8,260 nt of DNA, taken from the NCBI GenBank assembly GCA_002377605.1, contig DFQD01000029.1:1-8260 (forward strand). Direction: 5' to 3'. How positions within the stretch are numbered: position 1 is the stretch's first letter; each line of letters begins with the position of its first letter. Shown piece by piece: positions 1 to 5,095 of the stretch. The position numbers were made by a program, and so were the translations under genes. This DNA comes from Gammaproteobacteria bacterium UBA3498. GTDB lineage: Bacteria > Pseudomonadota > Gammaproteobacteria > Pseudomonadales > Pseudohongiellaceae. Under the pieces are notes generated by a model. It did not search any database. It worked only from the letters and a program-made list of their open reading frames with translations, and had not been told where the DNA came from.

Positions 1-983
1 CCGGTACTTGCATTTAATGCAATCAAACTGGTTCCAAATAAATTGTCACCTGGACGGAAGCCACCGTAGTAATCGATAGTTGCACCATTAGTTGGGATGT
101 AAACCAAATCATTTTCTACATCTGCAGAAATTGGAGCCCAAGAAGAAACGTCGCCGGTCCACTGCCAAGCATCGTTTTCCCAAGTTTCATGACCATACTC
201 ACCTGGACGTGGAATTACGTTGAACTTCCATTTGAATTCGCCTGTGCGTTTGTCATAACCAAGTATGTCGCCAGGAATATTCTCGATTCTAGCCTGGTTG
301 TAGCCTTGTTCTGCAGAATTGCCAACAATCACTGTGTCATTTATGACAACCGGTGGTGACGAACCAGTAATATATCCTGTTTCTAATGGAATGCCTTCGT
401 AAGGATCGTATGGGTGACCTAGATCTGCTAACAGATCCACTACACCTGATTCGGGAAATCCATCGATCGGAATTGGTTGACCGAAACCTTCCAATGGAGC
501 ACCAGTTTTGGCATCCAAAGCTGTAAGGAAGAAGCCAGGTGTGATCATGTAGATAACACCTTTGCCGTCGACTTCTGAGTAGCCGATGCCTTTACCGTAG
601 TCTGCCCGCATTGAGTATTCCCAGCGACCAGTGTTAGGTAATCGATAGCTCCAAAGCTGTTCACCAGTCTTTGGATCGATCGCAACAACGTGACGACGCG
701 CTCCTGCCACTGTGTACAAGGTGCCATTAATATAGCTAGGTGTAGAACGACCACTAGCAGCACCAAGGCTGGCACCATCCCATTCCCAAACTACTTCTAA
801 TTCGCCAAAATTTTCGGCAGTAATTTCGCCGGATGTTGTATATCGGGTATTCGCGTAATCATTACCCAGAGTAAACCATTCAACATCATCTTGAGCTGCG
901 AGAAGGCTGCCTGCGCTACCTAGCAGTAAGCCTATCGCTAGAGCAGTTTGCCAGCTTTTCCAGATGTCTATTTTTCTTATCAT
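1..983 (-). CDS. PQQ-dependent dehydrogenase (quinoprotein), N-terminal 327 residues; 3' end outside window
   Basis: This is an exported beta-propeller quinoprotein that would oxidise an alcohol, sugar or similar substrate in the periplasm with pyrroloquinoline quinone; the substrate cannot be read from the sequence. ATG at 983-981 follows an ACGAGG Shine-Dalgarno about 6 bases upstream. Residues 1-30 form a signal peptide (KIDIWKSW, then a hydrophobic stretch ending LLAAQ). Propeller-blade motifs follow: NDYANTRY (41-48), AIDPKTGEQLW (101-111), ALDAKTG (155-161), GYDKRTGEFKW (242-252) and SSWAPISAD (280-288), then VYIPTNG (294-300) and GDNLFGTSLIALN (312-324), in the order expected for glucose/alcohol dehydrogenase-type quinoproteins. 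E225 in GNSAEQGY aligns with the Ca2+/PQQ glutamate of methanol dehydrogenase (inference). No cysteine occurs in the visible part, so the vicinal disulphide seen in some alcohol dehydrogenases is absent. The catalytic Asp region and any cytochrome domain lie beyond the edge. The 174-base gap upstream suggests its own promoter. Confidence 0.9.
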   Translation of the reverse strand, partial: MIRKIDIWKSWQTALAIGLLLGSAGSLLAAQDDVEWFTLGNDYANTRYTTSGEITAENFGELEVVWEWDGASLGAASGRSTPSYINGTLYTVAGARRHVVAIDPKTGEQLWSYRLPNTGRWEYSMRADYGKGIGYSEVDGKGVIYMITPGFFLTALDAKTGAPLEGFGQPIPIDGFPESGVVDLLADLGHPYDPYEGIPLETGYITGSSPPVVINDTVIVGNSAEQGYNQARIENIPGDILGYDKRTGEFKWKFNVIPRPGEYGHETWENDAWQWTGDVSSWAPISADVENDLVYIPTNGATIDYYGGFRPGDNLFGTSLIALNAST

Positions 984-1063
984 TCTTTGCCTCGTTGATA
1001 AAATGGCTATAAGGTTATTCGAGTAACTAATTTAATAAAAACAGTCACTTATCGATTTCTAAT

Positions 1064-1069
1064 AGTATA
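1064..1069 (-). promoter_or_regulatory. Possible -10 element (TATACT) upstream of the PQQ dehydrogenase
   Basis: On the minus strand TATACT matches the sigma-70 -10 consensus at five of six bases. It lies about 80 bases before the start codon at 983. I see no convincing -35 at 16-18 bases upstream, so this is a weak candidate. The surrounding 984-1157 gap contains no gene. Confidence 0.25.
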
Positions 1070-1087
1070 GATAGTCGGACCAAACAC

Positions 1088-1111
1088 TAGCTCGAGGCTA
1101 CCGGAAGGTAG
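1088..1111. other. Two overlapping, mutually exclusive short hairpins between the aldolase and the PQQ gene
   Basis: CTACC (1098-1102) pairs with GGTAG (1107-1111) around a GGAA loop. TAGC (1088-1091) can instead pair with GCTA (1097-1100). The two stems share bases 1098-1100 and cannot form together. A run of four T follows on the plus strand only (GGGGTTTTG), which is the wrong orientation to terminate the minus-strand genes. The feature could be mRNA structure in the end of the aldolase transcript or in the dehydrogenase leader. The stems are only 4-5 bp, so function is uncertain. Confidence 0.25.
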
Positions 1112-1157
1112 GGGTTTTGTCCACGAGGAAAAAGTTACGAGATTTGTCTGAATTTAA

Positions 1158-2069
1158 CTAAAGGCCAGGCATCTTGAAGTTGGCGGAAGACAGTTCACTG
1201 GAGAGAATTGAATTCTGTTCATCAGTCAGCTGGGTGAGGGGAGGTCTTACCCGAACCCATTCAGAATCTTCGCCATACATAGCTGTTGCAGCTTTTAATG
1301 CAGGGATCATAGGGAACGCTTGGAATATATCGCGAATTTTGTTGAGATCTTCTTGCCGCTGCTTAGCCCCTGTGTCTTGCCAATGTTTATAAAGTCCCAC
1401 AATTGCAGATGGATTTACATTTGCAGTAGCGGAAATGCAGCCGGCGCCACCCGTCCGCATGTTTTGCAATAAGAAACTTTCAGATCCACAAAACACCGCA
1501 AAGTTTTCAATTGCAAGGTCATTAAATGCTTGCGTCTGGTTCCAGTCGCCGGAACTATCTTTGATTCCAGCGATATTATTTGGATACTTCGCTGCCAGTT
1601 GTTCTATCAATCTAAGCGAGAGAGAAATTTGTGAAATAGGAGGTATGTGATAGAGATATATATGTAGTCTGTCATCTGCTACGGCCTCAATCACTTGAGA
1701 ATAAAAATCAAACAGACCTTGATCTGTAACTCCCTTGTAATAAAAAGGAGGCAACATCAACACGCCCCCGCAACCTAGCTCCATTGCTTTTTTGGTTAGA
1801 CTGATACTGTCGGTTAAAGCACAACAACCTGTTCCGGGCATCAGTTTCGCCGGATTTACGCCCGATGTAACTAATTCTTCAAGCAAATGTATTTTCTCAG
1901 CAAGATTTAGTGAATTAGCTTCACTGTTGGTACCAAATACAGCAAGGTTTACTCCTTGCGAAACAATCCAATTGCAGTGCTTGGTGAAACGTTTGCTATC
2001 TGGTTGTAGAGTTTCGGTAAAAGGTGTAATTACAGGAGCTAATACTCCACTAAATCTAGTTTGTGACAC
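1158..2069 (-). CDS. DapA/N-acetylneuraminate lyase-family aldolase (dihydrodipicolinate synthase family protein)
   Basis: This is a class I aldolase/hydratase of the DHDPS/NAL TIM-barrel family, 303 residues, the usual family length, and presumably cytosolic. Family members join or cleave a pyruvate-like keto acid through a lysine Schiff base. Visible residues are K170 in GIKDSSGD (Schiff-base lysine), Y140 in YHIPP (proton-relay tyrosine), the carboxylate-binding loop GTNSE (46-50) and PPFYYKG (107-113). Two positions argue against true lysine biosynthesis. The second Thr of the DapA GTTGE loop is Asn48, and the Arg five residues after the catalytic Tyr, which binds the aspartate-semialdehyde carboxylate in DapA, is Ile145. 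A catabolic keto-acid aldolase or dehydratase is more likely; the substrate is unknown. Translation starts at GTG, supported by AAGGAG five bases upstream. It lies 66 bases after the LspA-like gene and probably shares its transcript. Confidence 0.88.
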   Translation of the reverse strand: MSQTRFSGVLAPVITPFTETLQPDSKRFTKHCNWIVSQGVNLAVFGTNSEANSLNLAEKIHLLEELVTSGVNPAKLMPGTGCCALTDSISLTKKAMELGCGGVLMLPPFYYKGVTDQGLFDFYSQVIEAVADDRLHIYLYHIPPISQISLSLRLIEQLAAKYPNNIAGIKDSSGDWNQTQAFNDLAIENFAVFCGSESFLLQNMRTGGAGCISATANVNPSAIVGLYKHWQDTGAKQRQEDLNKIRDIFQAFPMIPALKAATAMYGEDSEWVRVRPPLTQLTDEQNSILSSELSSANFKMPGL

Positions 2070-2074
2070 CCTAA

Positions 2075-2080
2075 CTCCTT
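2075..2080 (-). promoter_or_regulatory. Strong ribosome binding site (AAGGAG) fixing a GTG start
   Basis: On the minus strand AAGGAG is followed by a 5-base spacer and then GTG at 2069-2067. The near-perfect site and spacing decide in favour of this GTG as the aldolase start. Confidence 0.7.
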
Positions 2081-2135
2081 TTCTTTTTGAATTTGTAGTG
2101 TGATTGAGTTTGGTACTTTGCGGAGGTCTAATATA

Positions 2136-2624
2136 TTAAGAATCTTTCGCAGCTTCTTGAAGGAAGACGCTGATAATCAACATCGGCCAAATTCCTATGT
2201 GTACCATTACGTCGGCGGTATTGAACACATAGTTCCAATAAGGAATATGTTGAATATCTATGAAATCGATGACGCTACCATAAATAAATCTATCTAAAAT
2301 ATTGCTGGCGCCACCGCCAACAATAAATCCGAAACAAACGAATTCATATCGACCAACTTGGCTGCCTAACCACAGATAAGCAGTGACTGCAGAAAGTAAC
2401 CCAATTGAGATTAGACCAAACAACCAGCCCATTCCTTGAGCGAGACCAAATACTCCACCGTAGTTTCGAATATGAGTTAAATGAATGAGGCTGTTTATTT
2501 CCCAGGTAGTGTTTAAGGCAATATTATTATTAACCCAATAGCCAACTAGCTGCGACATGAGTAGTACAGCTACAGCGATGCTACCATAGAGACTCATGTT
2601 GGCGACTTTTGTACTCATCTTCAC
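2136..2624 (-). CDS. LspA-like membrane protein (signal peptidase II family, divergent N-terminal motif)
   Basis: This is a 162-residue inner-membrane protein of the lipoprotein signal peptidase (A8) family, with four hydrophobic segments near residues 11-31, 65-86, 93-110 and 137-156. Conserved motifs are RNYGGVFG (53-60, equivalent to RNxGAAF), GGGASNILDR (103-112), VIDFID (118-123) and FNTAD (134-138). D120 and D138 are 18 residues apart, as are the catalytic aspartates of known LspA proteins. The N-terminal D-Q-x-x-K motif is lost: the aligned stretch reads SQLVG (24-28), so Asp is Ser and Lys is Gly. The enzyme may therefore be an altered paralogue or may have another role. Start: GTG at 2624 gives 162 residues; ATG at 2618 two codons in is equally possible, and neither has a strong Shine-Dalgarno. 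The usual ileS or FKBP-type neighbours of the housekeeping lspA are absent here, which also fits a second copy. Confidence 0.82.
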   Translation of the reverse strand: MKMSTKVANMSLYGSIAVAVLLMSQLVGYWVNNNIALNTTWEINSLIHLTHIRNYGGVFGLAQGMGWLFGLISIGLLSAVTAYLWLGSQVGRYEFVCFGFIVGGGASNILDRFIYGSVIDFIDIQHIPYWNYVFNTADVMVHIGIWPMLIISVFLQEAAKDS

Positions 2625-2652
2625 GTGTATCTTTCTTTAGTTTGATAAGATA

Positions 2653-2682
2653 TGTTAAAACCCAAGCTTAACACAGAGCTCT
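2653..2682. repeat. Inverted repeat TGTTAA-N9-TTAACA followed by palindrome AGAGCTCT
   Basis: TGTTAA (2653-2658) and TTAACA (2668-2673) are perfect 6-base arms around 9 bases. The 8-base palindrome AGAGCTCT (2675-2682) follows directly. They lie in the 107-base gap between the phosphatase and the LspA-like gene, where a regulator site or promoter could sit. There is no adjacent T run that would make it a terminator. Confidence 0.3.
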
Positions 2683-2731
2683 ACTTGTATGAGCTTTACA
2701 ATGTGTCAGCCGGTGAAAGATTTGGGATAAA

Positions 2732-3349
2732 CTATCTATCCAGATTAGCGTAGGCAACATCCGCATATTGGACAATTTCTTTACTTCCATCTGCGGAGAA
2801 CCGAATAATGCTATGAGCGCAGTTATGCATGTGAGGGGGAGTCCACAGTGCGCTCATGGGTAAATTTTCAACGTGACAAAGGATTGTTTTTATTAGGGCG
2901 CCGTGACTTACCACTGCAATCTGCTGCTCTAAATGCTGCTCAGCTATTCTCTCAACAGCTGCTACCGCTCTATTTTGTAATTCATAGAAAGACTCTGCTC
3001 CCTCAACATCAAAAAGATGTGGCTCTTCCCAGAAGTGCCGAAATGAGTCGGGCTCCCGCCGTTCTATTTCATCGTAAAGCGTACCTTCCCAAGGGCCTAG
3101 AAAGATTTCGCGCAGATTATCGAGATATTCAATCTCAACTCTGCTGTCTGGAAACAAATTAGCAGCGGTTTGGCGAGTGCGGAATGAACTACTGCAAAAG
3201 ACCTTATCAAATTCGACCAATTGAATCCGTTGTCCTAATTCAATCGCTTGTTCTCTTCCAAGTTGAGTTAAGCGTGAATCGCTTTGTCCCTGGACTCGTC
3301 TTTCTTCATTCCAATCTGTCTGTCCATGACGAATTAAATGCAAATCCAT
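2732..3349 (-). CDS. Histidine phosphatase family protein (phosphoglycerate mutase/CobC-like)
   Basis: This is a cytosolic phosphatase of the RHG (histidine acid phosphatase) superfamily, 205 residues, the size of the GpmB/CobC/PhoE-like branch. Catalysis goes through a phospho-histidine. Visible catalytic residues are R7-H8 in LIRHGQTDWN, R57 in SSSFRTRQTA, E81 in LREIFLGPWEG (proton donor) and H149 in VVSHGALIK. Family members act on very different phosphate esters (phosphoglycerate, alpha-ribazole phosphate, sugar phosphates), so the substrate is open. The ATG lies 7 bases after the glpK stop, and a GAGG motif straddles the end of glpK about 10 bases upstream, so the two are almost surely cotranscribed and possibly translationally coupled. 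Dephosphorylation of a glycerol-derived phosphate is an attractive but untested inference. No cobalamin genes are present to support a CobC role. Confidence 0.88.
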   Translation of the reverse strand: MDLHLIRHGQTDWNEERRVQGQSDSRLTQLGREQAIELGQRIQLVEFDKVFCSSSFRTRQTAANLFPDSRVEIEYLDNLREIFLGPWEGTLYDEIERREPDSFRHFWEEPHLFDVEGAESFYELQNRAVAAVERIAEQHLEQQIAVVSHGALIKTILCHVENLPMSALWTPPHMHNCAHSIIRFSADGSKEIVQYADVAYANLDR

Positions 3350-3356
3350 TTCTTAT

Positions 3357-4841
3357 TTACCTCGTACTTTTTGTTCTCTCTACAGCTTTCTTCCAACCCT
3401 GGTATTGAATTGTTCTCCAGGCATCATCTTTTGCCGGCTTAAAGGCCTGATCAAGCTGCCATTTCTTGGTAATCGCATCGATGGAAGAAAACACTCCAGC
3501 TTGCAATCCTGCTATATAGGCAGCGCCCAATGCAGTGGTCTCGGTAATAATTGGACGCTGTACTTCACAATCCAAAAGATCAGCTAGCATCTGGGTAACA
3601 TAATTGTTATTAGCCATTCCGCCATCTACTTTCAAAGTATTTAGACTAGCTCCATCGGCAGCAATTGCATCAACCAAATCTTTAGTTTGATAACATACCG
3701 ACATCAGTCCTGCAGTAACGATTTCTTTTATTCCTGTATCTCTCGTCATGCCGTAAATTGCGCCGCGTGCGTGCGGGTCCCAATAGGGAGCGCCAAGACC
3801 GGTAAATGCAGGAACTAGATATACACTTAAATCGTCCGGAGTTTGCCTTGCTAATTGTTCAGATTCGGCAGCAGTGTTGATTAGTTTTAACTGGTCTCTT
3901 ATCCATTGCATTGTGGCACCAGCCATAAATATGCTTCCTTCTATTGCGTAGGAAGTTTCGTTACCTAATCGATAGGAAACTGTCGTTAATAAGCGATTTG
4001 ATGAAGTTACGAATTCTTCGCCAGTGTTAAACAGAAGGAAACACCCAGTCCCATATGTACTTTTCGCTGACCCAGGTACGAAACATCCCTGACCGAAAGC
4101 AGCCGATTGTTGGTCACCTATCATTCCGGTAATTGGAATAGCGGCACCAAAGATTTCTGGGGCACTGTTTCCATAGTCAGCGGCACAGTCTTTGACTATT
4201 GGTAAAAGTGATCCTGGTATATTTAAAAGAGACAACAGATCTTTGTCCCATTCTTGGTCTACAATATTGAACAACATTGTGCGAGATGCATTTGTGGCGT
4301 CGGTGCAGTGACTACTTCCATTAGTTAATTTCCAGAGTAGAAAACTGTCTACTGTACCGAAAGCGAGTTCGTCATTTTCTGCACGGTTTCTTGCGTTCGG
4401 TACGTTTTCTAGAATCCAGCGCAATTTTGTTCCAGAGAAATAAGGGTCCAGAAATAACCCTGTTTTCGATTGAACAGAATGAGCATGCCCCTGTTCTTTA
4501 AGCTTTTCGCAGTAATCGCTAGTTCGTCGATCTTGCCAGACTATCGCATTGGAGATTGGCTCACCGTTTGCTCGATCCCAAACTATAGTTGTTTCTCTTT
4601 GATTCGTTATTCCAATACAAATAATGTCAGCTGCACTTGCTCCTGCTTCCGAGATTGCTTTGTTGCAACTATTTATAGTTGTTTGCCAAATTTCATTGGC
4701 ATCATGCTCGACCCAACCGTCTGCAGGAAAATGCTGGGTAAATTCCTCTTGTCCCACAGCAACGGGAGTACCTTCTTTGTTGAATAATAAAGCGCGACTG
4801 CTAGTAGTACCTTGATCGATAGCGAGGATATATTTGCTCAT
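3357..4841 (-). CDS. glpK: Glycerol kinase
   Basis: This enzyme phosphorylates glycerol with ATP to sn-glycerol 3-phosphate in the cytosol, trapping glycerol for catabolism or lipid synthesis. It is 494 residues, full length for the FGGY family (about 500). Diagnostic motifs are AIDQGTTSSRA (7-17), GWVEHDANEIW (42-52), ITNQRETTIVW (78-88), LDPYFSGTKLRW (131-142), GDQQSAAFGQG (242-252), KSTYGTGC (260-267), a later TGLGAPYWDP and the C-terminal DGGMANN. Substrate residues R82, E83, Y134 and D243 correspond to E. coli R83, E84, Y135 and D245. The E. coli fructose-1,6-bisphosphate Arg (GTRIP) is replaced (GAAIP, A234), and the C-terminal IIA-Glc contact segment is not conserved. No glpF or glpD adjoins it; the histidine phosphatase follows after 7 bases. 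ATG at 4841-4839 has only a weak Shine-Dalgarno. Confidence 0.96.
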   Translation of the reverse strand: MSKYILAIDQGTTSSRALLFNKEGTPVAVGQEEFTQHFPADGWVEHDANEIWQTTINSCNKAISEAGASAADIICIGITNQRETTIVWDRANGEPISNAIVWQDRRTSDYCEKLKEQGHAHSVQSKTGLFLDPYFSGTKLRWILENVPNARNRAENDELAFGTVDSFLLWKLTNGSSHCTDATNASRTMLFNIVDQEWDKDLLSLLNIPGSLLPIVKDCAADYGNSAPEIFGAAIPITGMIGDQQSAAFGQGCFVPGSAKSTYGTGCFLLFNTGEEFVTSSNRLLTTVSYRLGNETSYAIEGSIFMAGATMQWIRDQLKLINTAAESEQLARQTPDDLSVYLVPAFTGLGAPYWDPHARGAIYGMTRDTGIKEIVTAGLMSVCYQTKDLVDAIAADGASLNTLKVDGGMANNNYVTQMLADLLDCEVQRPIITETTALGAAYIAGLQAGVFSSIDAITKKWQLDQAFKPAKDDAWRTIQYQGWKKAVERTKSTR

Positions 4842-4906
4842 TATGTTTATTGCTCTACTTCACATCATTTTTGTTTAGACTTAAATTTGGTCGGAACCCT
4901 CTCAAT

Positions 4907-4935
4907 ACTAAAAAACCAAAGTGGGTGGTCGACAA
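4907..4935 (-). promoter_or_regulatory. Candidate sigma-70 promoter for glpK
   Basis: On the minus strand TTGTCG (4935-4930) resembles a -35 box. A 17-base spacer then leads to TTTAGT (4912-4907) as -10. Each box matches the consensus at four of six bases. The start codon lies about 65 bases downstream. The spacing is ideal but the boxes are weak, so treat this as a candidate. Confidence 0.35.
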
Positions 4936-5060
4936 GGCAGCCATGTTACACTAAGTCTTGCCGTGTATGGCATGTTTTATCTTCACAAGAAGTCGCAGTG
5001 AGTTTACTGAAGAGTTTGCCTGATGCTCTCTATTCGCTGTCTGTTCTACTAAGGGATACA

Positions 5061-5084
5061 ATGACCCCGAAAAATTCACGATAG
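5061..5084 (+). other. Possible 7-codon leader ORF (MTPKNSR) before the metallohydrolase
   Basis: ATG at 5061 is preceded by AAGGGA with a short 4-base spacer and reads seven codons to TAG at 5082-5084, 11 bases before the gene start. A second upstream ATG at 5091 reads ATG-CCA-TGA, whose stop overlaps the real ATG as ATGA. Either could be fortuitous. Confidence 0.15.
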
Positions 5085-5095
5085 GTAGTCATGCC

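Larger units (their letters stand above)
4842..5095. other. Divergent intergenic region between glpK and the secreted metallohydrolase
   Basis: This 254-base region must carry promoters for both directions. Besides the glpK candidate it holds two small inverted repeats in tandem: TGCC/GGCA around 6 bases (4959-4972) and CTTC/GAAG around 4 bases (4981-4992). They could be operator half-sites. I could not assign a convincing plus-strand promoter. A long plus-strand reading frame crosses it but opens with TTG inside glpK and lacks protein-like features. Confidence 0.5.

Noticed and set aside
545..778. Minus-strand 77-codon hydrophobic frame within the PQQ gene
   Set aside because: It is an alternate frame inside a gene with continuous propeller motifs; its hydrophobicity comes from shifted codons.
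1098..1120. Rho-independent terminator
   Set aside because: The T run follows the stem only on the plus strand, where no gene ends; the stem is only 5 bp.
1158..2069. Annotation as dapA (lysine biosynthesis)
   Set aside because: The substrate Arg of DapA is Ile and the GTTGE loop is altered, so a specific dapA call is not supported.
1792..2103. Plus-strand frame antisense to the aldolase
   Set aside because: It lies opposite a gene with clear catalytic motifs and has no independent support.
2100..2297. Plus-strand 65-codon frame opposite the LspA-like gene
   Set aside because: It mostly mirrors the LspA-like coding sequence, and the protein has no recognisable features.
2732..3349. Annotation as cobC or gpmB
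   Set aside because: The RHG motifs are shared across the superfamily, and no cobalamin or decisive glycolytic context is present.
4812..5084. Plus-strand 90-codon frame across the glpK/metallohydrolase gap
   Set aside because: It opens with TTG inside the antisense of glpK, has no ribosome site, and its translation shows no domain or helix pattern.
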